Notes under the pieces: generated by a model
What the model was told of the DNA's origin: nothing
Seen by the model: only the letters and a program-made list of their open reading frames with translations
The model's database searches: none
Made by a program: the position numbers and the translations under genes
Shown: positions 27,423-36,845 of the stretch, in pieces
Position numbering within the stretch: position 1 is the stretch's first letter
Layout of the letters: every line of letters begins with the position of its first letter
NCBI RefSeq assembly: GCF_005886105.2
Contig: NZ_PNCO02000001.1
Coordinates: 1,981,001-2,045,000, forward strand
Direction of reading: 5' to 3'
DNA from: Pseudoalteromonas galatheae
GTDB taxonomy: Bacteria > Pseudomonadota > Gammaproteobacteria > Enterobacterales > Alteromonadaceae
DNA length: 64,000 nucleotides

Positions 27423-30400
27423 TTATCCAGCGTCCAGTACGGTAATTTTAGGCCCCAAGGTTATCACCTTTGAATCGCTATCACCTAACTCCGGAAAGGT
27501 AAGTCGCACACTTACTTGTCCTGATCTAGATTCATTTGGACTAGTTTCCGGTTTTATTGTAAAGCTAAAAGCGTACGGCTTATCACTATTAGAATTTAGT
27601 ACTGTCGCAGATACACTCCCGCCATCAATTTCACCATTAGTGGTAGAAACCGCAACCTCTGTTCCTGCAGGAGGATGATTACCGAACTCATCAGAAAGAT
27701 ATACATACACAGTTACAGGTGTTCTATTCTCAGCCAAATTAAAATCTACAGTAGAAATGTCGCAAAGCCCTGATTGGCCTGAAGTCTCTAGCACCAATGC
27801 TGACGTACTTGTACAATCATTTGAGGCAACCGCAAAGCGAACAAATGTGTCATCGCCAGACATAACTAGCTCCATTTGCCTAAATACGTTTACAAGTTCT
27901 CTAGAGCATTCTCCTTTTTCTAATGCAGCTTCAGAACAAAGCAATCCATTATATAAACCGTCACCTTCGTAGCTGCCATCACCGTCGGTATCAAAGTCGA
28001 ATAGACCATTATTATTGCTATCAATCCAGACGTCATCATGTCCACCTGTCGCACTCCCCAGAGGCGAACATGGATCCGGTTCCGCGTTGCTGTCGCAGTC
28101 TTTCTTATCAAAGCGACCATTTTCGTTTGTATCAATGAAAGCTTCTGTTAAGTCAAATTCAGGACGGTATTCACCAACATCAAATTGGCCATTTCTACGA
28201 GCAGTAACGACGTTACCATCTCCATCTAAAATTGACTCTTCATCTCTAAAGCTTTCCTGCCCTTTCACATAAGCTAAAATACTCACTCGACCACCCATTA
28301 CCACTCGCCTTAGCGCTTCTGCAGAGCTATCAGCAGCTGAGGCATTTTTTTGTCTAAACATGCCACCAATGCAAGGGGCAGGGTTGCCAAAGTAGGGATC
28401 ACAGTTCCAATTGGTATTGGATCGTCTTGCAGCTTCAGTCGTCAAGGACTCTCTTAAACGCGGAGCGACTCCTTCATGAGTCGCAGGATTTCCATCTATA
28501 TCACCAATCCGGTTTCCCCATTCATAACCATAAAATGGCCTATCTCCTTGACTCCTCCATACAACTGTACAACTCGCATTATCTGTTCGGCATTCATATG
28601 TATCAGTTGAATCTATACTTCCAATTGTACCTGCCTCAGATAGAATCGTCGCAGCAACACCATCGGCGCTGAATTGATTAAATTGGTCGCCAAACCTCAA
28701 TGTTAAATTAGAAGTTACACCATCGTAATTTAACGCGTTGGGGTTTAAGACATCTGCCGATAAACTAAAGCTGTCTTGATCAGTAACACCTGAACTCAAG
28801 ATCAATTGAGAAGAAACACTGTAAACCTGCTCACTAAGAGGAATCACAAAAAATTCTTCATTATCTTTTGGACAACGATCATCAGAATTTGGATTAGTTT
28901 GACATTGAGAAGCTAGTTCAGGCCAACAAGTTACATATTCTCCATGCTCATCGATAGTTGCCTGAGGTATCAAGCAGGCAGTTACAACCAACGGCCCAGG
29001 CACAACACCGGATTTGACTGTTGTTCTTACGATACCATTTGAGTTCGTGTTACCTGAAACTTGTGTTAACCCTGCAACGCCTTGATCATCCGAAAGCTTA
29101 AAGTCGACCCTAGCGCCGGCTATAGAACGGTTATCTTCATCAAGAAGTTTGAAACTTAGCACTGACTGAGTAGCGATACCTCCTTCTCCTGGAGGAAGCG
29201 CAATAAATCTCTCAAATCCATTTTCTTCAGGTAAAAATTGGATCGCTTGAGCCTCTGCACTTTCAACTACAATATCTTTTGTCTGTGTAATAGTTTGACT
29301 ACCGTTAACAATCACGACAGATATGGTGTCTTTCCCCGCACAGCCTTTTGCAGTGTAAGTAGACTTTGCAATACCGTTTGACGTAGAAACTAATTCATCC
29401 AGTTCTGCCAATGCTGGAGTTTGACTACTACAAGATGAGCTAAACTCAACATCAATAGAACTAGTAACAGGGTTCCCTTCTTGATCAGTTAGTGTAACGA
29501 CAATGACGGTACTTCCTCCTGCTTTTAATGGGAAGGAACCGGTTTGAGGGTTGCCTGGTTCTATCTCTAAGCCATTTTTAATATCTACAGATAACTCCGC
29601 TACACCAATCGCAAAATTGAAGGAGTCTTGGACATCATTATGATCCAGTGAAGTTACCGTTACTTTACCAGCTCCACCTTGGGTTCCTGGCTGAAGCTTC
29701 AATAAGGCGATACCAAAGCTATCAGTGATTGCCGTACCAGTGGCTGGTAATACCTGTCCAAGAGTTGATTCAGCTTTCACTAGGGACGCCTTGATTCCAT
29801 CAGTTGACTGATCGGACGTTACCTTAACAAAAATGTCCGCACTTTCATTCGAACTAACCTGATTAACAACACGACATCCCCCTGCAACAGGATCCAACTG
29901 GGCTTGCTCTCGAGAAGATTCCCAGCCCTCATCGCAATCGACAATTAGACTCGATTCAACTTTTATTTTATTGTTTGCATTATCGCCGGAAGATGAAAAG
30001 TTAAGCACTTGAGCAACACTCTCGTCACCTTCAGAAAAGCGCGCGATTAATTGGCCTGCACCCGCTGAAGAAGTGACTTGCATGGTTATTTCTGCTACCC
30101 CTTGGGCATTAGTAAGAACCCGACCAGATGAAGGAATAAGTGTCGCAAAATCATCAGATTCAAAAGTGATAATTTTATTTGCTAACGCAACATTATCTTT
30201 GGTCAGCTTAGCGCTTACAACTAATGGAGAACCAGCGGATAACTCTCGACTTTCTTGACCTTGCTCAGTCTTAGCACTCAATATAATAGCTAATTCAGAG
30301 GTTGCTCCCTCAGATATAAAGTTAAAGTACTGATTTGCTGCATCTTGGCCCTCTTCATAAGTTACTGTAATGCGGCCAGCACCAACCAATTCACTTGCTG

Positions 30401-31361
30401 TAAGTGTTACTCGAGCTTTGCCTTGTTGGTCAGTCAATAAAAAACCTGATTCTGGTTCAATAACTCCAAAATCATCAACTTGAAATTGCAATCGTTCATT
30501 AACCAATGGTGCTCCCTCAAAGGTCAACTCGGCTGTCACCAATAACGGAGAGTTTTTACCTAAGACATTGCTTACATCACCATCTAAATTAACTGCCGAT
30601 ATGGTAACTTGGTACGGATTAGAAGAATCTCCGCCCCCATCGCCGACAGAGGTAAAGTTGAACTCCGTAGTTTTAACGATACCGTTAGACTCATATGTTG
30701 CACTAAGTTGACCTGCTCCAGCAATACTCGTTGCAATCAAGGTAACACTAGCAATACCTTCGTCGTTAGTAAGTACAGCTCCTGACTCTGGCAGCATAGT
30801 TGCAACCTGATCGACCTGAAAGACAACTCTTGCACCTTCTACAGTATTACCGTTTTCTTTAACTATAATATCGACTTTTAATGGCACGGCTCTCGATAGC
30901 CTATTGTTTTCAGACTGTGTCGAATTAATTTCCAGTTCTATCAAACCCTCAGAAACAAAAGCCAACTCTTTTGACAGGGTAGCATCTCCCTGATTATAAC
31001 TTGCAGTTAAAACTCCTTGACCTTCGGCTGCTGTTGCTTGAAGAGTCACTTGAGCGTTCCCATCTGCATCCGTTGTCATCTTTACCGATGAGGAAGAGTC
31101 GATCAGCGAAAAAGCATCCGTTTCAAAAGTGACTACTGCCCCAGAAATAGGCTCTCCATTATTGGTTAACGTTGCAATGGCTATTAGCTCATTTGAAGGT
31201 GATAAACTGTTCGTCTCACCTTTAAAGTCTAGGGTTAAAGAAAAGCCACCTCCAGTATTGTCATCACCGTTATTTGTGTCTTTTTGGATACTGCCACCGC
31301 CACCGCATGCGGTCAGTAAGATTGCTAGCATTATCATGCTAAAATAGCGCATTAAGGGCAT
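27423..31361 (-). CDS. large lipoprotein with repeated bacterial Ig-like (Big_1) domains
   Basis: A 1312-residue surface or periplasmic lipoprotein. The N-terminus MRYFSMIMLAILLTACGGGG gives lipobox LTAC followed by a glycine spacer. Residues about 35-790 hold roughly seven Ig-like modules of about 100 residues, each with the Big_1/invasin pattern of a TNxxGxAxVTL strand and a GAGxLxAxY strand. The C-terminal 500 residues are different: Asp/Asn-rich EF-hand-like segments (DTNENGRFDKKD, DSNNNGLFDFDTDGDGSYEGDG) probably bind calcium, and an Ig-like end follows. Adhesion or matrix roles are typical of such proteins but inferred. The gene is alone and has its own terminator. Confidence 0.85.
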   Translation of the reverse strand: MPLMRYFSMIMLAILLTACGGGGSIQKDTNNGDDNTGGGFSLTLDFKGETNSLSPSNELIAIATLTNNGEPISGAVVTFETDAFSLIDSSSSVKMTTDADGNAQVTLQATAAEGQGVLTASYNQGDATLSKELAFVSEGLIELEINSTQSENNRLSRAVPLKVDIIVKENGNTVEGARVVFQVDQVATMLPESGAVLTNDEGIASVTLIATSIAGAGQLSATYESNGIVKTTEFNFTSVGDGGGDSSNPYQVTISAVNLDGDVSNVLGKNSPLLVTAELTFEGAPLVNERLQFQVDDFGVIEPESGFLLTDQQGKARVTLTASELVGAGRITVTYEEGQDAANQYFNFISEGATSELAIILSAKTEQGQESRELSAGSPLVVSAKLTKDNVALANKIITFESDDFATLIPSSGRVLTNAQGVAEITMQVTSSAGAGQLIARFSEGDESVAQVLNFSSSGDNANNKIKVESSLIVDCDEGWESSREQAQLDPVAGGCRVVNQVSSNESADIFVKVTSDQSTDGIKASLVKAESTLGQVLPATGTAITDSFGIALLKLQPGTQGGAGKVTVTSLDHNDVQDSFNFAIGVAELSVDIKNGLEIEPGNPQTGSFPLKAGGSTVIVVTLTDQEGNPVTSSIDVEFSSSCSSQTPALAELDELVSTSNGIAKSTYTAKGCAGKDTISVVIVNGSQTITQTKDIVVESAEAQAIQFLPEENGFERFIALPPGEGGIATQSVLSFKLLDEDNRSIAGARVDFKLSDDQGVAGLTQVSGNTNSNGIVRTTVKSGVVPGPLVVTACLIPQATIDEHGEYVTCWPELASQCQTNPNSDDRCPKDNEEFFVIPLSEQVYSVSSQLILSSGVTDQDSFSLSADVLNPNALNYDGVTSNLTLRFGDQFNQFSADGVAATILSEAGTIGSIDSTDTYECRTDNASCTVVWRSQGDRPFYGYEWGNRIGDIDGNPATHEGVAPRLRESLTTEAARRSNTNWNCDPYFGNPAPCIGGMFRQKNASAADSSAEALRRVVMGGRVSILAYVKGQESFRDEESILDGDGNVVTARRNGQFDVGEYRPEFDLTEAFIDTNENGRFDKKDCDSNAEPDPCSPLGSATGGHDDVWIDSNNNGLFDFDTDGDGSYEGDGLYNGLLCSEAALEKGECSRELVNVFRQMELVMSGDDTFVRFAVASNDCTSTSALVLETSGQSGLCDISTVDFNLAENRTPVTVYVYLSDEFGNHPPAGTEVAVSTTNGEIDGGSVSATVLNSNSDKPYAFSFTIKPETSPNESRSGQVSVRLTFPELGDSDSKVITLGPKITVLDAG

Positions 31362-31532
31362 TCACCTATCTCCCTAGCTAAGTTAATTTTATTATTGCTC
31401 AATAGTAACTCAATTTTAGCGATAAAATCACAATTTTTTATTAGATTAGATAGATTTTCTATCGCGAAATGCTGTTCATCTGCGTCAAGCCTGTTAAGCT
31501 TTAGCAGTTTTGAGATATATAGTGTTAGGACA

Positions 31533-32873
31533 ATGTCAGAAAATCAAAAAATGGGCCTAACGGCGCGCATTATGATTGGTATGGTGCTAGGCGTCGCTTT
31601 AGGCCTTGCACTCCAAGCCATCTTAGGTAAAAACAAAGAAATACTTATTCCTTTAGGTCTGTTTGACCTGCCCATTAAAGGCTTTTTTGTTGACGGCCTG
31701 TTCCATATCGGCGGACAAATCTTCATTGCAAGTTTAAAAATGCTTGTCGTCCCTTTGGTCTTTATTTCTCTTGTATGCGGTACATGCAGTTTGAGTGACC
31801 CAAAAAAATTGGGCCGCTTAGGTGGAAAATCTATCGGGTTGTATCTTATCACTACGGCCGTTGCAATTACGGTAGCGATTACACTCGCACTGCTTATTGC
31901 ACCAGGCGGTGGCGTTGAAATTCCAAGTAGCGCATCATTCGATGCAAAGCAAGCACCAACACTTGTGCAAGTCATAATCAACATGTTCCCGACCAACCCG
32001 ATTGATGCTATGGCCAACGGCAATATGCTTCAAATAATTGTTTTTGCGTTACTCTTTGGTATTGCTATGGCGCTAAGCGGTGACGCAGGTGCTCGTCTTG
32101 CCGCTGTCTTTGAAGACCTAAATACTGTAGTACTTAAGCTTGTGACATTATTGATGAACGTCGCCCCATATGGCGTATTTTGTTTGATGGCTAAGTTGTT
32201 TACAACTATCGACATGGGGCTGATTGCCGAGCTCGGCAAATATTTTATGGTGGTGCTAGCCGCCCTGCTGATCCATGCATTTATTAACTACTCGATTTTA
32301 TTTAAGCTGTTAACAGGTTTGAGCCCAGTTGTTTTCCTGAAGAAGATGAAAGACGCATGTATGTTTGCCTTCAGCACTTCAAGTTCAAGCGCAACAATGC
32401 CTGTTACACTTGAGACTGCAACTAAAAAGTTGGGTGCACATAACTCTGTTGCGTCTTTCACAATCCCTCTAGGTGCAACTATTAATATGGATGGTACCGC
32501 AATCATGCAAGGTGTTGCGACGGTTTTCATCGCTCAAGTATTCGCCGTAGACTTGACCATCAATGACTATCTTATGGTTATCTTGACCGCTACTCTTGCC
32601 TCTGTTGGGACGGCAGGCGTACCTGGTGTTGGTTTGATCATGCTTGCAATGGTGCTTAATCAAGTAGGGTTACCTGTTGAGGGTATCGCACTTATCATCG
32701 GTGTCGATAGACTGCTAGACATGACAAGGACAGCGGTTAACATCACCGGTGATTGTATGGTGACTTGTGTAGTTGCTAAGTCTGAAAATGAATTTGATGT
32801 TGACGTATTCAACGACCCAGATGCGGCAAAAGAGCTAGAAGAAACCACTTCGAAAGTAGCATATAAAAGCTAG
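31533..32873 (+). CDS. dicarboxylate/amino acid:cation symporter (DAACS family)
   Basis: A 446-residue glutamate/C4-dicarboxylate symporter like GltP/DctA. The family marks are visible: the serine-rich re-entrant loop FSTSSSSATMPVTLE, the GATINMDGTA motif in helix 7 and MTRTAVNITGD in helix 8. Eight membrane helices plus two hairpins fit. The start at 31533 is set by family length and an AGGA just upstream; the frame runs 46 residues further 5' without conserved sequence. Cation and substrate cannot be told by eye. An unusual hairpin set follows the stop directly. Confidence 0.93.
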   Translation: MSENQKMGLTARIMIGMVLGVALGLALQAILGKNKEILIPLGLFDLPIKGFFVDGLFHIGGQIFIASLKMLVVPLVFISLVCGTCSLSDPKKLGRLGGKSIGLYLITTAVAITVAITLALLIAPGGGVEIPSSASFDAKQAPTLVQVIINMFPTNPIDAMANGNMLQIIVFALLFGIAMALSGDAGARLAAVFEDLNTVVLKLVTLLMNVAPYGVFCLMAKLFTTIDMGLIAELGKYFMVVLAALLIHAFINYSILFKLLTGLSPVVFLKKMKDACMFAFSTSSSSATMPVTLETATKKLGAHNSVASFTIPLGATINMDGTAIMQGVATVFIAQVFAVDLTINDYLMVILTATLASVGTAGVPGVGLIMLAMVLNQVGLPVEGIALIIGVDRLLDMTRTAVNITGDCMVTCVVAKSENEFDVDVFNDPDAAKELEETTSKVAYKS

Positions 32874-32920
32874 TGCTCTTTGGTTAAAGAGCAGCCACGA
32901 TGTAGTGGTTGCTCTTTAAC
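32874..32920 (+). other. three-segment alternative hairpin after the symporter gene
   Basis: Segment 1 TGCTCTTT (32874-32881) begins right after the stop codon, segment 2 AAAGAGCA (32886-32893) can pair with it, and segment 3 TGCTCTTT (32910-32917) can also pair with segment 2. The 2-3 structure is longer: 32883-32898 with 32905-32920, 15 pairs and one G-U. Segment 2 cannot pair with both, as in attenuators. No strong T-run follows. Confidence 0.55.
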
Positions 32921-33046
32921 GTGTGAGTCCACTTAATTAATTGAACCAATTTCACTAAAGTTGGAGTCATGCCAGGCTAAGCTCTAAACTCAATTCAAGC
33001 AACCTAACCATACTCTCTTTAGCTCTCCAACCTTAATAACTTTCTT

Positions 33047-33571
33047 TTACAGTGTACTCAAAGTACGTTTTACAAAAGGTGCTTTGGCCTTACCATATTC
33101 ATCTTGAGAAGCTAACCCTTGGGCTATTACTTGTCGTTTTTGAGCTTCGTATTCTAACCGTGCTTCAGGGTTTTCCAGCATATAAACTTTAAACTTTTTC
33201 TGCTTAACATGCTCGTCGCTACCTTGTTCAATCACATGTGCGTGAACTTGAAACATTTCACCTTGGTACATTACTGCAATATCTTTTCTCGGGCGGGTGT
33301 CAGGAAAAGGATTATCACTGTGCTGGTTGACAAACCCAAACTGTGTTAGATGCGTCACAGCTTGAGCTAGTTTTCCGGGTTTATACAACACAGAGATATC
33401 GATTATCCCTTTACCCGCAACCATAAACGAGCTAGAACCGAAATGTAAAAGCTCAAGTTCAGGGTGCGCTAGTACTCCCATTATTTCGTCAGCAACTTCG
33501 AGGAATACCTTGCGCCATGGGTTAAAGCTTGCTGGAACTAATTGATAAGAGACGAATTCGATTTTTGACAT
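33047..33571 (-). CDS. GrpB family protein (UPF0157)
   Basis: A 174-residue protein of the GrpB nucleotidyltransferase-like fold. The visible marks are LLHFGSSSFMVAGKGIIDISVL (corresponding to the GSTAVPGLxAKPIIDI pattern in the family) and RKDIAVMY. The Asp-containing strand is preserved, but the usual PGL residues are replaced by the less common FMV. Function in the family is unclear. It stands alone between the symporter and the ACT-domain operon. Confidence 0.75.
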   Translation of the reverse strand: MSKIEFVSYQLVPASFNPWRKVFLEVADEIMGVLAHPELELLHFGSSSFMVAGKGIIDISVLYKPGKLAQAVTHLTQFGFVNQHSDNPFPDTRPRKDIAVMYQGEMFQVHAHVIEQGSDEHVKQKKFKVYMLENPEARLEYEAQKRQVIAQGLASQDEYGKAKAPFVKRTLSTL

Positions 33572-33686
33572 ACCTGTCCTTATTAACTTTCTGATAAGAA
33601 TTATATTTGGAGCCAGTGTTTTGCGTGACTAATTATTGTACTACACAATATATCAGTGTCTCCTGAGTGCATCTAAATAATCTGCT

Positions 33687-34082
33687 TCATTGAGCTAATG
33701 ACTGAATAGCAGACATTGCACGCTTAGCATCATTTAATGGCACAAAAATATGATCATGATAGAAGCCAGCAATTACATTCGCGCTAATATCAACATTTTT
33801 CAGTGCATTAGAAAATGCAGCAGTTAACCCCACAGCTTCCAAGCTCGAATGCACTTGCAAAGTAATTTTATTCATCACACAGCTGTAATCCAATCCGTGC
33901 TCGTCTGCCATTTGCTTGGTGACTACCAACGTTAACCCCTCGCGCTCCATAAAGGTCGCAATTGGTTCAAAAATCATGCACTCAGCAAGGCTTTTTTGCA
34001 CTGTACAAAATATATAAGGTGTTTCATCAAGTGTCGGCGAAATGTCTTTTAATAATTGAGATAAATCACTAATGCCCGTCAT
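33687..34082 (-). CDS. ACT domain protein
   Basis: A 131-residue cytoplasmic protein with tandem ACT-like folds. The region YIFCTVQKSLAECMIFEPIATFMEREGLTLVV and the C-terminal LQVHSSLEAVGLTAAFSNALKNVDISANVIAG match the small ACT_7-type proteins that probably bind amino acids. It overlaps the upstream GFA gene by ATGA (34079-34082) and is last of the YaiI-GFA-ACT group. Confidence 0.8.
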   Translation of the reverse strand: MTGISDLSQLLKDISPTLDETPYIFCTVQKSLAECMIFEPIATFMEREGLTLVVTKQMADEHGLDYSCVMNKITLQVHSSLEAVGLTAAFSNALKNVDISANVIAGFYHDHIFVPLNDAKRAMSAIQSLAQ

Positions 34083-34516
34083 AAGTTTCCTTTCAATGTT
34101 TTCAATAAATCGCGGCTAGGTTCAAATGCATCGTAACGAGGAAGCGGCGCATCTAAGTCATCCCAATTGGCTTTTGAGGAGACAAAATTATGTGATATTG
34201 GCCGCTCTTTGATATCCGAGTCCAAAATGCCAAGCCTCAATCTCACCCGCTTTGGATCGTTTTCGTTCGAACTAAAAATTGGACTTGCACAATGTTTGCA
34301 AAAATGGCGCTTTCTTCCAGGTTTAAACTCGAAGATATTTAGTGCCTCCTCGCCACTTAGGATCACAAAATCACTCCACAGCACAAAACCATTGGTCGCA
34401 TAAGCCGTGCCTGTAGACTTACGACACAAAGAGCAATGACAATGAATGATATCGCTGATAGGCCCACGGATCTCAACCTGAACCGCTTTACACAAACAAC
34501 TTGCCTTGTAAGCCAT
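34079..34516 (-). CDS. GFA family zinc-binding protein
   Basis: A 145-residue GFA (glutathione-dependent formaldehyde-activating/CENP-V) fold protein. The zinc-binding cysteines appear as SCLCKAVQVEI, IHCHCSLCRKSTG and HFCKHCASPIFS, matching the two-zinc pattern of the family. ATG 34516 is preceded by AAAGGGG; the longer frame would overlap the YaiI gene. The gene begins just inside the end of the YaiI gene, and its own stop overlaps the ACT gene. Most members have no proven formaldehyde activity. Confidence 0.86.
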   Translation of the reverse strand: MAYKASCLCKAVQVEIRGPISDIIHCHCSLCRKSTGTAYATNGFVLWSDFVILSGEEALNIFEFKPGRKRHFCKHCASPIFSSNENDPKRVRLRLGILDSDIKERPISHNFVSSKANWDDLDAPLPRYDAFEPSRDLLKTLKGNL

Positions 34517-34518
34517 AC

Positions 34519-34977
34519 CTACCCCTTTGTGTTTCTGGTGATCCAAGTATCCAATTGATTGGCGAAATTTTGCTTATCAGCTTGAGACAAAGGCGGTGGT
34601 CCTTGAGTTTGTACGCCGCTGGCACGCATCGTGTCCATAAAGTCACGAATATTTAAGCGAGATTTTATGTTTTCTTTCGTCAGCAGTTCACCACGCGTGT
34701 TGAGTGCGGTGCACTTTTTCTCAATGACTTCGTCTGCAAGTGGAATATCGCCGGTAATAACCAAATCACCTTCAGTAACGCGCTTCACGATTTCGTTATC
34801 CGCAATATCAAACCCCTTTGGGACTTGAAGCTTTTGAATAAAAGGAGACGGGGGCGTTTTTAGATATTGATTTGCAACCAACGTAACCGTGGTAGAAGTG
34901 CGCACAGCTGCGCGAAAGAGCATTTCTTTTATCACCACGGGACAGGCATCAGCATCAACCCATATTTGTTTTGCCAT
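34519..34977 (-). CDS. YaiI/YqxD family protein (UPF0178)
   Basis: A 152-residue protein with the family signature [19 protein letters not shown] at the N-terminus and [15 protein letters not shown] further on. It belongs to a PIN-like fold family (DUF188) with acidic residues that could bind metal, but function is not established. It is first in the YaiI-GFA-ACT group on the minus strand. Confidence 0.92.
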   Translation of the reverse strand: MAKQIWVDADACPVVIKEMLFRAAVRTSTTVTLVANQYLKTPPSPFIQKLQVPKGFDIADNEIVKRVTEGDLVITGDIPLADEVIEKKCTALNTRGELLTKENIKSRLNIRDFMDTMRASGVQTQGPPPLSQADKQNFANQLDTWITRNTKG

Positions 34978-35018
34978 AACAACTCTTTTAAATTTAAATT
35001 GCCTAGAGAATACTAAAT

Positions 35019-35456
35019 TTAGGGATTAGGTTCACGCCTAAAATGAAACTCATGCTCATCGTCATCAAACTGCACAAATCCCAACTTTTCGTATAAACGC
35101 TTCGCGGGATTCGCTTTAAGCACGGTCAATATCCAAGGCAATGTTGAGTGGGTTTCTATCAAGCTTTTAATGACTTGAGCACCGAGACCCTTTCCTTGTT
35201 GCTGGGGCTCTATTTGCAGCTGAAAGAGGTAATAGTCTTGTTCGCGTTGCTTAAACTTAGCCAAGCCAACACGCTTTTCATTCACGTATATCAAATGTGA
35301 ACTCGAGTATTCGTATAATACTCGAGCTTTATGTTCAGCCTCAGTCAAAAATAGTCCTGCATTTTCTAAATGCGGCACCATGGTCGCTTTACGCAGCGCC
35401 ACTAAATAATCAAAGTCACTTTCTTTTGCCTGTATGAAGTAAATTTTATTCGTCAT
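35019..35456 (-). CDS. GNAT family N-acetyltransferase
   Basis: A 145-residue acetyltransferase with the acetyl-CoA motif [16 protein letters not shown] and the late [12 protein letters not shown] strand-helix. The start is ATG 35456, which overlaps the end of the PhzF gene by 11 bases; the longer frame would lie further inside that gene. The co-acting substrate is not known. Overlap with PhzF suggests coupled expression. Confidence 0.85.
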   Translation of the reverse strand: MTNKIYFIQAKESDFDYLVALRKATMVPHLENAGLFLTEAEHKARVLYEYSSSHLIYVNEKRVGLAKFKQREQDYYLFQLQIEPQQQGKGLGAQVIKSLIETHSTLPWILTVLKANPAKRLYEKLGFVQFDDDEHEFHFRREPNP

Positions 35457-36243
35457 CAATTTCGAATATCCCTTTTGCGTAAAGTACACCAAACCCAGAC
35501 ACGATGACATTCGTATCAGTCACTTCACAAAATAGCTCACCGCCACGCTTTGAAGCCTGATGTGCAAGAAGCTTCTGCTTGTTTAGCATTTTAGCCCAGT
35601 ACGGCGCTAACCCAGCATGGATTGAACCGGTAACCGGATCTTCATCGCCCCCATTGGCGGGCCAAAAGTAGCGCGACACAAAATCAACGTCATCGCCTTT
35701 TGCTGTCACCACAACATCAAAAGGCGCAAGAATTTTCAGTTTGTCGCTGTCGTACTCACAACTACGAACTTGCTGCTCAGTCTCAACAATCACAAAGTAT
35801 GCTTGACGATTTTTAAGTACCTGCGCCGGTGTTACGTTAAGCCCTTCTAATAGAACGTCGGGAGCTTCAGCTAACTCAGGGGCTAAGCTCGGAAATTCCA
35901 TCACGATGCGACCATCAGCCTCCTGCTTAACAGTGAGTGTCCCGACTTCTTGGGTTTGAAATTTTATCTCACCTGATTTTCCCTTGTGATTGAAAAGTAC
36001 ATACGCAGCGGCGAGCGTTGCATGACCACAAAAGTCAATTTCAGTTATTGGAGAAAACCACCGGATCTCATAATGATTGTTACCAATTGGCTTCAAAAAG
36101 GCGGTTTCGGAAAGGTTATTTTCGATGGCTATCTGCTGCATTAGAGCGTCGCTAAGCCAATTTTCAACTTCAACGATTGCAGCGTTATTGCCACCAAAAC
36201 GTTTACGCGTGAATGCGTCAACCACAAAATACTCAACTTGCAT
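35446..36243 (-). CDS. PhzF family isomerase/epimerase
   Basis: A 265-residue PhzF/DAP-epimerase fold protein. The N-terminal VDAFTRKRFGGNNAAIVE and NNLSETAFL (containing the catalytic Glu near residue 47), ISPxTEIDFCGHATLAAAYVLF and GGDEDPVTGSIHAGLAPYW motifs are all family marks. The reaction is usually an isomerisation; the substrate is unknown. It is first of a two-gene unit with the GNAT gene. Confidence 0.92.
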   Translation of the reverse strand: MQVEYFVVDAFTRKRFGGNNAAIVEVENWLSDALMQQIAIENNLSETAFLKPIGNNHYEIRWFSPITEIDFCGHATLAAAYVLFNHKGKSGEIKFQTQEVGTLTVKQEADGRIVMEFPSLAPELAEAPDVLLEGLNVTPAQVLKNRQAYFVIVETEQQVRSCEYDSDKLKILAPFDVVVTAKGDDVDFVSRYFWPANGGDEDPVTGSIHAGLAPYWAKMLNKQKLLAHQASKRGGELFCEVTDTNVIVSGFGVLYAKGIFEIDDE

Positions 36244-36273
36244 CTTTTACTCCTTTCAGAAACACCTAAAAAC

Positions 36274-36290
36274 ACAGTATAATTTACTGT
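36274..36290. promoter_or_regulatory. ACAGTA-TAATT-TACTGT dyad near the PhzF start
   Basis: A perfect 6-base inverted repeat with a 5-base spacer, 31-47 bases upstream of the PhzF ATG. It contains TATAAT on the plus strand (36278-36283), so it may be a -10 element for the plus-strand small gene or an operator for PhzF. The spacing is not that of a LexA box. Confidence 0.35.
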
Positions 36291-36389
36291 AATTAGAAGC
36301 GAATACAACTTAAATAAACGTGTATTGAGGTTGATCTGTGTGACCATGATGCACGTAGTTAAAATGAGTGGAACCAAGTCGAGGCTTAT

Positions 36390-36575
36390 ATGTTTACAGA
36401 TGCTACCTTATCAATCTTATGTTTATATTCACTAGCAATGTTTGTCACCAGCCTGCTAATGATAGCAACTGCCCCAAAAACTGATGATGAGAAACGCAAA
36501 CAAACCATCACTGAGTACACAATGTTTGCACTTGCATCTGTTGCCGTATTTTTTGTATCGTTTTACACCTTATAA
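36390..36575 (+). CDS. small two-helix membrane protein of unknown function
   Basis: A 61-residue protein with two hydrophobic segments (about residues 5-25, ILCLYSLAMFVTSLLMIATA, and 43-60, YTMFALASVAVFFVSFYTL) separated by a charged loop (PKTDDEKRKQT). GAGG five bases before ATG supports translation. It is the only plus-strand gene between 33 kb and 38.7 kb, divergent from PhzF. No family recognised. Confidence 0.6.
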   Translation: MFTDATLSILCLYSLAMFVTSLLMIATAPKTDDEKRKQTITEYTMFALASVAVFFVSFYTL

Positions 36576-36626
36576 ATACCAGCAGGGTCATCTTGATTGA
36601 TGACCCATGACAATATCCTTGAAGAC

Positions 36627-36845
36627 CTATTTCCCACTTTCAATCATCGTTTTTATCTTTAGCGCCTTTTCGAAGTGGTCTAGTTCGTGAGTTTGTATCC
36701 ACCAAGTCGCCGCTTCCATAAGTAGTGTAGGGTCCGTGTTTTTATTGGCAAAAAAAGCGTAAAATGATACGCCAACGTTATCTCCTTTTTGTGCGATTTT
36801 TTTATCACATACTTCTATTATCTTACTTCTTAGTGCCGCGCGCAT
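36627..36845 (-). CDS. small conserved protein (DUF6500-like)
   Basis: A 72-residue soluble, helical protein. The sequence RSKIIEVCDKKIAQKGDNVGVSFYAFFANKNTDP followed by LLMEAATWWIQTHELDHFEKALKI resembles, from memory, the DUF6500 family; that family assignment is tentative. No catalytic motif is evident. The good codon use and compact full-length form support a gene. Confidence 0.65.
   Translation of the reverse strand: MRAALRSKIIEVCDKKIAQKGDNVGVSFYAFFANKNTDPTLLMEAATWWIQTHELDHFEKALKIKTMIESGK

Noticed and set aside
31395..31532. N-terminal 46-residue extension of the symporter
   Set aside because: No membrane segment or conserved sequence in it, and family length fits the ATG at 31533.
31544..32023. 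159-residue open frame on the minus strand inside the symporter gene
   Set aside because: Fully antisense to conserved symporter sequence, with low-complexity composition and no domain.
32957..33034. AAAGTTGGAG / CTCCAACCTT long-range inverted repeat after the symporter
   Set aside because: One mismatch and a loop of 58 bases; weaker than the adjacent hairpin set and not placed like a terminator.
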